From DLKC01 sp002478885 (GTDB taxonomy: Bacteria; Bacteroidota; Bacteroidia; Chitinophagales; Chitinophagaceae), in the NCBI GenBank assembly GCA_046329585.1, contig JAXLUI010000001.1:1612001-1676000 (forward strand): a DNA stretch of 64,000 nt, in the 5' to 3' direction. Positions 7,629-16,826 of this stretch are shown piece by piece. Under the pieces are notes generated by a model, which worked only from the letters and a program-made list of their open reading frames with translations, was not told where the DNA came from and did no database searches. Each line of letters starts with the position of its first letter. The first letter of the stretch is position 1. The translations under genes were made by a program, and so were the position numbers.

Positions 7629-8873
7629 ATGGCGCGCAGGCAAAATCACGATCCCTTTAAAGCGATACGCATACCTGAATACAAAAACCTGATGGCTGGA
7701 CGTTTTCTTTTTATTATGGGGTTACGCATGATGGGAACGCTGGTTGGCTGGTGGATATATGAGCTGACCAACGACCCGCTTGCCATTGGCATTGTAGGCT
7801 TGTCCGAGGTAATACCGGCTGTATCATTTGCCTTGTATGCAGGCCATGTGATCGATCGCAGCGAGAAACGATTCATGATCATACGTGGTGCTATGCTGTA
7901 CCTCACCTGTGCACTAACGCTATTACTCCTCTCCTCTTATCACACAGCAAATATTTTGAGCAGTCACACAATTGCGTTGTGCGTATACATTGTTATTTTT
8001 TGTACAGGTATTATACGCGCATTTACCGGGCCTGTGTTTGCTGTGCTGGTGGCAGCAATCGTTCCAAAAGCGCATTTACAAAATGCTACAACATGGAACC
8101 AGGGTATATGGCTAAGTGCATCGGTAACTGGGCATGCACTCGGTGGCTTGTTTATTGCTTCGCTGGGTATTACCGGCACGCTCGCTGTTATTTGTTCTCT
8201 CATTTTCGCCGCCATTTTTGTAATGCTGCGGTTAAAACCCAAACCTGCACTAAGCGGCAACAGCGAAAAGAAAACACTTGAAAGCGTTAAAGAAGGTATT
8301 CGTTTTGTGATAAAAACAAAAGAAGTGCTTGGCGCACTATCGCTCGATCTCTTCGCCGTTTTATTTGGCGGCGCCGTTGCCATGATACCGGTTTATGCCC
8401 GCGATATTTTACAGGTCGGCGCAACAGGTTTTGGCTGGCTCAATGCAGCAAACGATGTAGGTGCTATCTGCATAGTTATAACACTTACACTCTTTCCTTT
8501 CCATCGGCAGCAAGGTAAAAAATTACTGCTTGCTGTGGCAGGATTTGGCACGTGCATTATCATATTCGCATTATCAAAAATATTCTGGCTTTCCTTTGCT
8601 GCCCTCATGATCGGGGGTATGCTCGATGGCATAAGCGTTGTTATTCGCGGCACTATTCTGCAACTGAAAACGCCCGATCATATGCGCGGCCGTGTGATGA
8701 GCGTGAACAGTATGTTCATCAATTCCAGTAACGAACTCGGTCAGTTCGAAAGCGGTCTTGCGGCAAGACTTTTAGGCGTTGTACCTTCTGTAGTTTTTGG
8801 AGGATCAATGACCTTGCTTGTGGTGATTACAACATGGTTTAAAGCACCGGGGTTAAGAAAAATGGAATATTGA
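7629..8873 (+). CDS. MFS transporter, EntS-like exporter family
   Basis: A 414-residue protein with about twelve transmembrane helices, the first opening at LMAGRFLFIMGLRMMGT. The loop between helices 2 and 3 has GHVIDRSEKRFM, equivalent to the MFS motif A. The late segment LKTPDHMRGRVMSVNSMF (about residues 345-362) is characteristic of the MFS_3/EntS-like group of exporters. The substrate is unknown; relatives export siderophores or drugs. No siderophore synthesis gene is adjacent. The upstream gap of 204 bp holds an inverted repeat unit, and a forward unit follows 15 bp after the stop. Confidence 0.85.
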   Translation: MARRQNHDPFKAIRIPEYKNLMAGRFLFIMGLRMMGTLVGWWIYELTNDPLAIGIVGLSEVIPAVSFALYAGHVIDRSEKRFMIIRGAMLYLTCALTLLLLSSYHTANILSSHTIALCVYIVIFCTGIIRAFTGPVFAVLVAAIVPKAHLQNATTWNQGIWLSASVTGHALGGLFIASLGITGTLAVICSLIFAAIFVMLRLKPKPALSGNSEKKTLESVKEGIRFVIKTKEVLGALSLDLFAVLFGGAVAMIPVYARDILQVGATGFGWLNAANDVGAICIVITLTLFPFHRQQGKKLLLAVAGFGTCIIIFALSKIFWLSFAALMIGGMLDGISVVIRGTILQLKTPDHMRGRVMSVNSMFINSSNELGQFESGLAARLLGVVPSVVFGGSMTLLVVITTWFKAPGLRKMEY

Positions 8874-8888
8874 TTTTTTATTTTATAA

Positions 8889-8937
8889 TCCCGGCTTCAG
8901 TTGTTATGTCACCGCCTGTTGCGTCGCACTCTTGTAC
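8889..8937 (+). repeat. Interspersed repeat, single forward unit (type A core)
   Basis: TCCCGGCTTCAG starts at 8889, 15 bp after the MFS stop and a T-rich stretch. The core CTGTTGCGTCGCACTCTTGTAC ends the unit at 8937. It lies between the convergent MFS and cysteine-cluster genes. Confidence 0.85.
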
Positions 8938-8988
8938 GCTTTGCTCTATATTCACCAAGAATTCAGCGGCGCATATATACTTATATTT

Positions 8989-9468
8989 TCATGGCATCAG
9001 GCTTTCCAACACATAGTACACGATCGGGCAGAAAGTGGAGTTCTTCAATGTAATGTTCATTCGTTTTATAAAAACGTCTTCGTCAGTGTAAGGGAATCTT
9101 GCGCAATCAGAAGGCCTCGTATCATAAATACTACAGAGATTATCGCTGCCAAGGAACGGGCAAGGCTTAGATGTTACTACGTAATCGCCATCTTCATCAA
9201 TACGCAGATAGGTTTCAATAAAAACACTTTCCTTCATCCGTAGGTATTTGCTTATACGCTTAATGTCCGGCGTTTTAAATCGTGGCGAATAATTTTTGCA
9301 ACAGGCAGCACAATCCAGGCAATCAATCTTCTCAAAAGCTTGCTCATGCAGATCGGGCAATTGTTTAAGCACCGCATTTTTATCTGCCCTGTCCAAAAAC
9401 TGCTTGTACATTTTCTGGCGCTCCGCTGAATGCTTTTGCCAGTTGTCGTTCAGTTTAACTACACGCAT
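8989..9468 (-). CDS. YkgJ-family cysteine cluster protein
   Basis: A 159-residue soluble protein of the YkgJ/CxxCxxCC family. Cysteines are arranged as CLDCAACC near residues 49-56, then KPCPFLGSDNLCSIYDTRPSDCARFPY, then a final FCPIV close to the C-terminus. They are likely to bind zinc or an iron-sulfur cluster. The biological role of the family is poorly known. ATG 9468 is preferred; an in-frame GTG at 9495 would add nine residues. It is convergent with the MFS gene, with a repeat unit between them. Confidence 0.85.
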   Translation of the reverse strand: MRVVKLNDNWQKHSAERQKMYKQFLDRADKNAVLKQLPDLHEQAFEKIDCLDCAACCKNYSPRFKTPDIKRISKYLRMKESVFIETYLRIDEDGDYVVTSKPCPFLGSDNLCSIYDTRPSDCARFPYTDEDVFIKRMNITLKNSTFCPIVYYVLESLMP

Positions 9469-9631
9469 AAGATCATTAATAAAAGAATTAATCACATTAA
9501 ATAATAATAAATCAAAGTGCTTGCAGACTGATTTGCCACTCTAAGCCTTTCACTTTGCATTTAATCTTGCTATTATTGCACGCGAAAATACGAATGGATC
9601 AATATCATCAATTGGTAACGTTTTCTCCTGC

Positions 9632-11011
9632 ATGAAAAAAGTAAATTACAATACCTACAACCCGGTTCGCACGATTACGTTAAGAGGTAAGCTAATGATC
9701 GCATTTGTAAAACTGAATTATTTTTTTCGAAAACTTTCCGGGAAAAAACAGTGGAAGAGTGTGTGGCCGCAACACCATGAAGATCCGCTGAAGATGACCA
9801 TCAAAGAAAAAATCTACCTCGGCTATAAATATTATTACCGGGCAATGGTAAATGCTGAGAAAGGCAGCAATCTTGACAAATATTTTGCACAGCAAACCTT
9901 GCAACCAGATATACCGGGAAACTTTATTCCCGCACAAACAATCACATTGTCTGCAGGTGGCGACTTAATGCCTTACGAATGGGTGAACAAAAATTCATGT
10001 GCAAATCTTTGGGATGATGTAGGAGACTTTTTTTTCAATTCCGATATCGTCTTTGCAAATCTTGAAACGCCAGCCGATTTCAGCAAACCCTACTCAGCGA
10101 CACCCGAAGTAATGCTCAACGATATGTACTTCAACGCCGACGAGGAACTGATGGAAATATTCTTGGGCAATAAAAAGTTTAAAGGTTACGATGTTCTTTC
10201 AGTTGCCAACAATCACTCACTCGATACAGGTGTTGACGGATTGATCAACACGATGAACTATCTCTCGTCTCAAAATATTGCCTACACTGGAGCTGCTAAG
10301 TCAGAAAAAGAAAGAGACGATTTCCCCATCATAGAACGCAACGGGATAAAAACCGCTTTTATCGCTGCCACTTTTTCTTTAAATAGCCTGGAACTTCCTG
10401 CAGATAAGCCCTGGCTCTGCAATCACATCTGCCTGAACGAGCCGGAACCAGACATTTCACTGATCATCCGGCAGGCAAAGCTGGCGAGGACACGTGGGGC
10501 AGACATTATTGTTGCAGCATTGCATATGGGCTGCGCTTACCAGGCTTATCCAGGCAAGACAGTTGTGCATAATATTCATCGCATCTGTGATGAGGCGGGC
10601 ATCGAAATTATTATAGCAGGCCACCCTCATCATGCGCAACCAATGGAATTTTATCAGTCCTGCAAATCAGGCAAACAACACTTTATCGCTTATTCGCTTG
10701 GCGATTTTATCGCTTATGATATTTTCAAGTGGTGCCACTTACCGTTGATGCTAAAACTGCACCTGGCGAAAGGAACCATCAATGGAAAGCCTGTCACGAT
10801 TTTACAAAAGCTCGAAGTTAAAGCTGCTTATATGTTTGCCGAAACAAGGGAACGCCGCATAGTAAAACTTCAACTGGTCGACTACCTTACACTAAGAACT
10901 GACCCAATAAAGTATATCAGTGGAAAAAAAGAATTAGAAAAGTTTGAAGAGTTGCAAAGCTTTTTTGAAAATTTTGTTTTACTGCCCCATCAACAACATG
11001 TACTCGTATAA
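9632..11011 (+). CDS. CapA-family metallophosphoesterase-like protein
   Basis: A 459-residue protein whose C-terminal two thirds is a PGA_cap (CapA) domain, a calcineurin-like fold named after poly-gamma-glutamate synthesis protein CapA. Metal-site motifs appear in order: AGGDLM at 108-113, NLET at 143-146, NNHSLD at 193-198, HMG at 298-300, GHPHH at 330-334 and YSLGDF at 354-359. The first 100 residues are basic and have no clear signal peptide, so the protein may be cytoplasmic, unlike secreted CapA. No capB/capC-like gene is nearby, so a role in polyglutamate synthesis is unlikely and phosphoesterase activity on an unknown substrate is the safer call. Confidence 0.82.
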   Translation: MKKVNYNTYNPVRTITLRGKLMIAFVKLNYFFRKLSGKKQWKSVWPQHHEDPLKMTIKEKIYLGYKYYYRAMVNAEKGSNLDKYFAQQTLQPDIPGNFIPAQTITLSAGGDLMPYEWVNKNSCANLWDDVGDFFFNSDIVFANLETPADFSKPYSATPEVMLNDMYFNADEELMEIFLGNKKFKGYDVLSVANNHSLDTGVDGLINTMNYLSSQNIAYTGAAKSEKERDDFPIIERNGIKTAFIAATFSLNSLELPADKPWLCNHICLNEPEPDISLIIRQAKLARTRGADIIVAALHMGCAYQAYPGKTVVHNIHRICDEAGIEIIIAGHPHHAQPMEFYQSCKSGKQHFIAYSLGDFIAYDIFKWCHLPLMLKLHLAKGTINGKPVTILQKLEVKAAYMFAETRERRIVKLQLVDYLTLRTDPIKYISGKKELEKFEELQSFFENFVLLPHQQHVLV

Positions 11012-11021
11012 TTGAAGGCCG

Positions 11022-11636
11022 TCAGGAAGCAAAAACAAGCGGCTTCAGTAGCATAAATGCGAACACAACAAATACAATCCCTAATATCACATCAAGCCTG
11101 CGCAGAAATTTTTCCGTGATATATTTTTTAAGGAGTGAGGCAAAATAGGCTATGAGTATTTCTGTAATAAATATGCCGGACAACGCTCCCCCGTAGAAAA
11201 AATAAATTTCAGTTTTTTCATAGTGAGCAACATTTACCAGCATAACTGATATAGCAAGCCAGTTGATGTAGTTTGCAGGGTTTAGCAGGTTTAGCATAAA
11301 ACCTTTTAATGCAAGCACAAATGGGTTAGTGTTGTAGGCGATTGGAAACAATACTTTCTTTTTCGATCTGATGTTTGATATACCCATAACGATCAAAATA
11401 AGTGCTCCGCAACTGCGTGCAATAATCTCTGTTTTGCCTCCCGACGGAAAAAGATTTGAATTAAAATAGCTTACAACGATCAACAACAGATCCGAAACAA
11501 TAACCCCCGTCGCAATAAAATAGCCGCTCTTAAATCCGTTATCAATACTGTTTTGAATAAGACAAAAGAAAACGGTGCCCAGCATAATGCTAAGGGTAAA
11601 ACCCGTTATAAGTCCATTAAAATAAGCAGCAACCAT
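11022..11636 (-). CDS. LysE/RhtB-family exporter
   Basis: A 204-residue inner-membrane protein with about six hydrophobic helices. The opening GLITGFTLSIMLGTVFFCLIQ corresponds to the conserved first helix of LysE/RhtB amino-acid exporters, and LNLLNPANYINW (about 112-123) matches the conserved NP motif of helix 4. The family exports amino acids and related solutes; the substrate here is unknown. It is convergent with the CapA-like gene, with 10 bp between the stops, and divergent from the hydroxylase gene. Confidence 0.85.
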   Translation of the reverse strand: MVAAYFNGLITGFTLSIMLGTVFFCLIQNSIDNGFKSGYFIATGVIVSDLLLIVVSYFNSNLFPSGGKTEIIARSCGALILIVMGISNIRSKKKVLFPIAYNTNPFVLALKGFMLNLLNPANYINWLAISVMLVNVAHYEKTEIYFFYGGALSGIFITEILIAYFASLLKKYITEKFLRRLDVILGIVFVVFAFMLLKPLVFAS

Positions 11637-11721
11637 CAGTAAATATTAGCTGCAAATATCATTGTATAAATCTTGCTGTGCATTTTCAATTACACAATTT
11701 ATTTTTGCAAAAACCCTGTAC

Positions 11722-12576
11722 ATGATACAATCTTTCAGGGAAACGCTCTTGTTTCTCATCAGTACACCGCTATACATCATATTTATTGGCCTTGAATTGT
11801 ATTTATCCAATCACAATAAGGATCATCTTTATTCAAAACGTGGCGCGTGGGATAACACGCGCATCCTGCTTGTTAACCTCGTTATTGACGTGAGCATGCG
11901 CACCGTATCGCTTTTCTGTCTTATAGCCTTTGTTCCATATCATCTTGTACAGGTTGAAAACCCTTTTCTCTACTGGGTAACGCTTGTTTTGCTGCAGGAT
12001 CTTTCATTCTATTGCATGCACTATGTCGACCACCATGTGCGGCTTTTCTGGGCAGTTCATGTAACACACCATTCTGCTGAAGAATTTAATCTCGGTGTCG
12101 GTTTCAGGTCTTCGGTGTTCGAGCCACTTTACCGCTTTTTTTATTTTATTCCACTGGTGTTGCTAGGCTTTGCCCCGCTTGATATTTTCTTTGCATTCTC
12201 GCTCATCCAGTTGTACGGAATATTTATTCACACACAGTATTTCAAGAAGGCTGGGTTGCTTGGCACAGTGCTGGTAACCCCTTCCCATCACCGGGTGCAC
12301 CATGGAAAAAACCCGAAGTATATTGATCAGAACATGGGCATGTTCCTGATTATCTGGGACAAAATTTTTGGAACATTTACCCCGGAAACAGAACCCGTAG
12401 TATACGGCGTTACCAAACCTCCTGCAAATAACAGTCTCGATGAATTAATACTCCACGAATTCAGGAATATGATCCACGACGTAAAAACTGCGCCGGACTT
12501 TCGCTCCAAACTGCTTTACGTTTTCGGACCACCAGGGTGGAAACCCGATGAAACCAAAATCACTGAAAAGGACTGA
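11722..12576 (+). CDS. Sterol desaturase / fatty acid hydroxylase family membrane protein
   Basis: A 284-residue membrane di-iron oxygenase. Histidine clusters appear in the family order: HYVDHH at residues 100-105, HVTHH at 113-117, a single His at 170 in IFIHTQ, and PSHHRVHHGKN at 187-197. Together they should bind two irons. Four or more hydrophobic helices precede and separate them. The family hydroxylates or desaturates lipids, sterols or carotenoids; the substrate is not evident. The start is ATG 11722. An upstream in-frame TTG at 11662 would add 20 residues without helping the topology. A paired repeat element follows the stop. Confidence 0.88.
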   Translation: MIQSFRETLLFLISTPLYIIFIGLELYLSNHNKDHLYSKRGAWDNTRILLVNLVIDVSMRTVSLFCLIAFVPYHLVQVENPFLYWVTLVLLQDLSFYCMHYVDHHVRLFWAVHVTHHSAEEFNLGVGFRSSVFEPLYRFFYFIPLVLLGFAPLDIFFAFSLIQLYGIFIHTQYFKKAGLLGTVLVTPSHHRVHHGKNPKYIDQNMGMFLIIWDKIFGTFTPETEPVVYGVTKPPANNSLDELILHEFRNMIHDVKTAPDFRSKLLYVFGPPGWKPDETKITEKD

Positions 12577-12620
12577 ACGGCGGTTTAGCTTTAAATTTTT
12601 AGCTGAAGAAAAATAATGAA

Positions 12621-12838
12621 CCCGGCCGCAAAGCGCATCTCATCGCTTGTTGCGTCGCACACTTGTACTCAATAACGGCCATGGGCAGGAAGCATCCGGT
12701 TATATGCTTCTTGGATCATCAATTTTCTTTATTGTTGCTTGTGCGCAGCCTGAAACAAAGCTGCGCAACGCTCATAAAGTACAAGAGTGCGACGCAACAA
12801 AAACTACATGCTTAGGCGAAAGCCGGGTACATAAAAAC
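12621..12838. repeat. Interspersed repeat, complete paired element (type A cores)
   Basis: The forward arm runs 12621-12668 (CCCGGCCGC to TTGCGTCGCACACTTGTAC). The inverted arm runs 12779-12838 (GTACAAGAGTGCGACGCAAC to AAGCCGGGTACATAAAAAC). The 110-bp interior holds a small perfect hairpin, TGCGCAGC (12742-12749) with GCTGCGCA (12760-12767). A reading frame across the element is a by-product of the repeat and not a gene. The element occupies most of the 330-bp gap between the hydroxylase and acyltransferase genes; nothing else is evident there. Confidence 0.9.
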
Positions 12839-12906
12839 TAATCACGCCAACGGAGCCCCGGTTTAAAACCGGTTCACTTTCTATGCTTATCTTCGGCGCA
12901 ACGTTG

Positions 12907-13692
12907 ATGAAATACCTTAAGAAATTCATACAATACATTTACTGCATATACGCCCTGATCGGTTTTATATTGATCATGTTTGTTGTTGTGCCTTTTGTGG
13001 CGATCTTCTCTATGTTTGGCATTCGTGGCGGCAATTTCATTTACCGCGCATGCAATATTTGGGCGAGGGTTTGGTACTTTATGATCGGTATAAGACATAA
13101 GGCTATTTTCGAAGCGCCGCACAATAACCATGGGCATTATATTTTCGTCGCAAATCACTGTTCTTATATGGACATTCCGGCTGTGGTTCGAACCATTCAA
13201 CAGCCGGTGCGGGTGCTCGGCAAATCTGAAATGCTGAAGTACCCGATATTTGGCATTATTTACAAGGCTGCGGTAATCGTTGTTGACCGTAGCAGCGCCG
13301 AGAAAAGAGCTAAGAGTGTTCGGGCACTGAAAGCTGCTCTCAACAAAACAATTTCAATATTTATATTTCCCGAAGGAACATTCAACGAAAGCGATCAGCC
13401 GCTGAAAGAGTTTTACGACGGCGCCTTTCGTGTGGCAATAGAAACACGAACGCCGATTAAGCCGCTGATCTTTGTAGACACGCTCGAACGCATGCACTGG
13501 CGTAGCATTTTCGAATTAACACCCGGGCGAAGTGCAGTTGTTTACCTCGAAGAAATTCCTGTTGATCAATACACGATGAAAGATGTTCAACGACTGAAGA
13601 AACTTGTTTACGAAAGAATGGAGCACGCGCTGATAAAATATAAACCGGCGTTATACGCACAGGTTAAACCGGCATCGGCAGCAGCTAATTAA
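12907..13692 (+). CDS. 1-acyl-sn-glycerol-3-phosphate acyltransferase (PlsC family)
   Basis: A 261-residue membrane acyltransferase of the PlsC/LPLAT family, which acylates lysophosphatidic acid to phosphatidic acid in phospholipid synthesis. An N-terminal hydrophobic segment (about 8-37) anchors it. The catalytic HX4D motif is NHCSYMD (His84, Asp89) and the glycerophosphate-binding motif is FPEGTFN (154-160). The start is placed at ATG 12907, where the sequence opens MKYLKKF before the helix; ATG 12883 would add eight residues. Related acyltransferases acylate ornithine lipids or other acceptors, so the exact acceptor is not certain. priA follows in the same direction 34 bp downstream. Confidence 0.88.
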   Translation: MKYLKKFIQYIYCIYALIGFILIMFVVVPFVAIFSMFGIRGGNFIYRACNIWARVWYFMIGIRHKAIFEAPHNNHGHYIFVANHCSYMDIPAVVRTIQQPVRVLGKSEMLKYPIFGIIYKAAVIVVDRSSAEKRAKSVRALKAALNKTISIFIFPEGTFNESDQPLKEFYDGAFRVAIETRTPIKPLIFVDTLERMHWRSIFELTPGRSAVVYLEEIPVDQYTMKDVQRLKKLVYERMEHALIKYKPALYAQVKPASAAAN

Positions 13693-13726
13693 ATTACAGA
13701 GCAAAGACTATATCGCTACTATACAC

Positions 13727-16228
13727 ATGAACAGTCCGGCAAACACGCTCCCGCTTCATTCAGCGCCCGATTCCAATGGAAAAGACAGGCTGTTTGCTGA
13801 AATTATTATTCCACTGGCATTGCCGCAGAATTATACTTGGGGCATACCCGGGCATCTGCAGCAAACCGTTAAGATCGGATGCCGTGTTGAAGTGCAACTG
13901 CGCAATAAAAAATATTCAGGCATAATCAAAAGACTTCACAAAGACAAGCCTGTAGCATTTGAGCCAAGGGAAATAGGCAATGTACTCGACGATGAGCCAC
14001 TGGTTCACCAGCAGCAGCTTGACCTCTGGCATTGGATCGCTGACTATTATATGTGCAGTGAGGGAGAAGTGATGAATGCCGCGGTACCATCGAATCTTAA
14101 ATTGTCGGGCGAAAGTATTTTGCAATGGAACGATGAGTTCGGCAGCGATTTCAGTATGCTTACAGATGATGAGTATCTTGTTGCAGAAGCACTAGAGATA
14201 AAAAAAGAATTACGGTTGAGTGAAGTGCAGCAAATACTCGACGCATCTCATGTTTACACTGTTGTAAAAAAGCTGATCGACAAAAAAGTCTGTTATATCT
14301 GGGAAGAACTGAAAGAAAAATTCAAACCTAAAACAGAAACCTACATAATATTAAACCCGGTTTATCATAATGAAGAGAAGCTGGCTGATCTTTTAAATAA
14401 CTGGGCCAAAGCACCCCGGCAACTTGAGTTAGTATTGGCTTACCTGCACATCGCCCAAACAGAAGGTGAGGTGATACAGTCAGCATTATTAAAAAAAGCA
14501 AACGCGACGGCTGCCCAATTAAAGGGGCTTATTGAAAAAAATATACTTGTTGCTCAAAAGAAAACAGTTAACCGCCTGCAGTCATTACCTGTGAAAATAA
14601 TGCTCGACTTTGATCTGTCAGAGGCCCAGCTAATTGCATTGAAGCAGGTAAATGAATCGTTCGGCAGCAAACAGGTGTGCCTTTTGAACGGCGTTACTTC
14701 GAGCGGCAAAACCCAGATATACATCAACCTTATCGAGCAGTTTATTAGCCGGGGCCAGCAGGTGTTGTACATGCTGCCAGAGATCGCACTTACAGCACAG
14801 ATCATAAGGAGGTTGCAGAAACACTTCGGAGGCAATATTGCCGTATATCACTCCAAATTCAATCCAAATGAACGGGTAGAGCTATGGAACAAGGTAAAAA
14901 GTGGTGAAATAAAAGCGGTGCTCGGTGCACGCTCGGCATTGCTGCTGCCATTCAGCAATATCGGGCTTATTATTGTTGATGAAGAGCACGACACTTCTTA
15001 TAAACAGCAAGAACCGGCGCCACGGTATCATGCGCGGGATGCGGCTGTTTATTGCGCATCGTTGTTTAAAGCAAAAGTGTTGTTGGGTAGTGCCACACCA
15101 TCAGTAGAAAGTTATCATAACGCAAGTCTTGGGAAATATGCACTGGTTGAATTGAATGAACGTTTTGGCGAAGGAAAACTTCCCGAAACCGCTATCGTAG
15201 ACCTGAAACAAATGCCGGGAAAAGACAAATCAAAAGTGATGCTTACGCCTGCGTTAACGGAAGGCATCGACCGGTCTCTACAGCAAAAGAAACAAGTGAT
15301 CTTATTTCAAAACAGGCGTGGCTATGCGCCGTATATGGTTTGTAATGTATGCGGGTGGATTCCGCAATGCAAATATTGCGACGTAACATTAACCTACCAC
15401 AAAGCAAAGAATAAACTCGCCTGCCATTATTGCGGCACTACATATCCGGTACTGCAAACCTGTGCTGCTTGCGGCAGCCATAATTTTATTCAAAAGAATT
15501 TCGGGACAGAAAAAATAGAAGAAACCATCGCCGAAACGTTTCCGCATGCACGTGTTGCCCGAATGGATTACGACAGCATCAAAGGCAAGAACGACCACGA
15601 CAACCTCATTAAACTTTTTGAGCAACAGCGCGTAGACATTTTGGTGGGCACACAAATGGTAGTAAAAGGCCTCGACTTTGAACACGTAAATCTTGTCGGT
15701 ATTATCGATGCTGACGCTATGTTGAACTTCACCGACTTCAGAGTTAATGAACGTGCCTTTCAGCTAATGGAACAGGTGAGTGGCCGTGCAGGAAGAAAAG
15801 ATGAAAGCGGCAAAGTGCTTATCCAGGTAAGCAACACAACCCATCCCGTTTTACAATTTGTAAAACACCACGACTATAAATCGCTTTACCATTTCGAGAT
15901 CGTCAACAGGAAGAATTTCTTTTATCCGCCGTTCTCAAGGTTGATACATATCACCATCCGTCATAAAGAGTTGCACATAGCAGAAGAAGCTGCAAACCTT
16001 CTGGCGCATAGCTTACAGCAAACAGTTGGAAATTTTATCACAGGCCCTGCAGAGCCGGCCGTGGGCAAAATACGCAATCAATACCTGCGTGAACTGCTTA
16101 TCAAACTGCCTAAGGATTCATTGGTAATTCAAGAATGCAAGATGCAACTGCAGCAACAGATGATGATCATTCAAACGGAAAAGCGTTATCGTTCTGTAGA
16201 TATCATTTGCGATGTTGACCCTATATGA
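13727..16228 (+). CDS. priA: Primosomal protein N' (PriA helicase)
   Basis: An 833-residue superfamily 2 DNA helicase that reloads the replicative helicase at stalled or recombined forks. The N-terminal 3'-DNA-binding domain (about residues 22-125) precedes the helicase core. Walker A is GVTSSGKT at 322-329 and the DEAH-type Walker B is DEEH at 418-421. The zinc domain carries the expected cysteine pairs in CNVCGWIPQCKYC and CHYCGTTYPVLQTCAACG. Motifs GTQMVVKGLDF and QVSGRAGRKD complete the C-terminal helicase lobe. Length is normal for the Bacteroidota protein. The stop codon abuts the stop codon of the convergent EthD gene with no spacer. Confidence 0.97.
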   Translation: MNSPANTLPLHSAPDSNGKDRLFAEIIIPLALPQNYTWGIPGHLQQTVKIGCRVEVQLRNKKYSGIIKRLHKDKPVAFEPREIGNVLDDEPLVHQQQLDLWHWIADYYMCSEGEVMNAAVPSNLKLSGESILQWNDEFGSDFSMLTDDEYLVAEALEIKKELRLSEVQQILDASHVYTVVKKLIDKKVCYIWEELKEKFKPKTETYIILNPVYHNEEKLADLLNNWAKAPRQLELVLAYLHIAQTEGEVIQSALLKKANATAAQLKGLIEKNILVAQKKTVNRLQSLPVKIMLDFDLSEAQLIALKQVNESFGSKQVCLLNGVTSSGKTQIYINLIEQFISRGQQVLYMLPEIALTAQIIRRLQKHFGGNIAVYHSKFNPNERVELWNKVKSGEIKAVLGARSALLLPFSNIGLIIVDEEHDTSYKQQEPAPRYHARDAAVYCASLFKAKVLLGSATPSVESYHNASLGKYALVELNERFGEGKLPETAIVDLKQMPGKDKSKVMLTPALTEGIDRSLQQKKQVILFQNRRGYAPYMVCNVCGWIPQCKYCDVTLTYHKAKNKLACHYCGTTYPVLQTCAACGSHNFIQKNFGTEKIEETIAETFPHARVARMDYDSIKGKNDHDNLIKLFEQQRVDILVGTQMVVKGLDFEHVNLVGIIDADAMLNFTDFRVNERAFQLMEQVSGRAGRKDESGKVLIQVSNTTHPVLQFVKHHDYKSLYHFEIVNRKNFFYPPFSRLIHITIRHKELHIAEEAANLLAHSLQQTVGNFITGPAEPAVGKIRNQYLRELLIKLPKDSLVIQECKMQLQQQMMIIQTEKRYRSVDIICDVDPI

Positions 16229-16537
16229 TCAAATTAGTTTTTCTACTCCGCCAATAAGAAAATGCAAACCGCCGGTAGCAAAATTTCCAAGGTCAGCCGC
16301 CGCGGCCTGTCCTTCGGCAGAATCCAACGCTGACTGCATGTCTTCCGCACTATCAAACCCTAGGTGAGCAACACGGTAAAAATCAGGTTTACCTTGTGGC
16401 GTTTCAACATATTTTATAAGCTCAAAGCTTTTCAAATGCGGGATTTTAAGAGCTATCGGGGTGTGAACTTCTGAATAGTACTTCTCAAAAGATTCGGGAT
16501 CAACCGGGTGGTTGTAGAGTACGGTTATTTTGAACAT
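16229..16537 (-). CDS. EthD-family protein
   Basis: A 102-residue protein of the EthD dimeric alpha/beta-barrel family. The opening FKITVLYNHPVDPESFEKYY and the following HTPIALKIPHLKSFEL match the family's conserved core, including the His of the HxP(x)A segment. EthD was named for a gene needed with a cytochrome P450 in ethyl tert-butyl ether degradation, but most members have no known reaction. No P450 is nearby, so no function is proposed. It is convergent with priA, and the coding regions touch without overlap. Confidence 0.8.
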   Translation of the reverse strand: MFKITVLYNHPVDPESFEKYYSEVHTPIALKIPHLKSFELIKYVETPQGKPDFYRVAHLGFDSAEDMQSALDSAEGQAAAADLGNFATGGLHFLIGGVEKLI

Positions 16538-16598
16538 AAAAAATGTTTAGTTGTTAAATATAAAATATTTAAGTGATTATACAATTCAATTTTTGACT

Positions 16599-16740
16599 CC
16601 CGGTTTTATGGCTCAACCGTTGCGCCATAGTGCCGGCTTATCCGGCATTGCACTCGTGTACACCCGGTCAGAAGTCACCAGTTGACCGGTGTTAAGAATC
16701 TTGAAGTGAGTGACACAACGAAAGCTGATAAGCGGGACCA
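16599..16740. repeat. Interspersed repeat, paired element (type C left arm, type B right arm)
   Basis: The left arm at 16599-16661 starts CCCGG and has the type C core, in which TTGCG is followed by GTGCCGGCTTATCCGGCA, a small GCCGG/CCGGC hairpin, before TGCACTCGTGTAC. The right arm at 16701-16737 is an inverted type B unit (AAGTGAGTGACACAACGAAA). It lies between the start of the EthD gene and murB, so in this case the element sits in a divergent promoter region. Confidence 0.75.
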
Positions 16741-16826
16741 AGCCGACAACCAAAAAAATGCTACAGGTTATGCAGCGTCTTCCCTCCACGCGCACGAACC
16801 TTGGAACTTTTTCTTAGGTTTGCTGC

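Noticed and set aside
8932..9243. 103-codon plus-strand frame over the cysteine-cluster gene
   Set aside because: It begins inside a repeat unit and then runs antisense to the cysteine-cluster gene, whose conserved Cys motifs are on the other strand.
12647..12841. 64-codon frame lying across a paired repeat element
   Set aside because: Both ends encode the repeat core (LRRTLVL and ECDATK), and it has no other protein feature.
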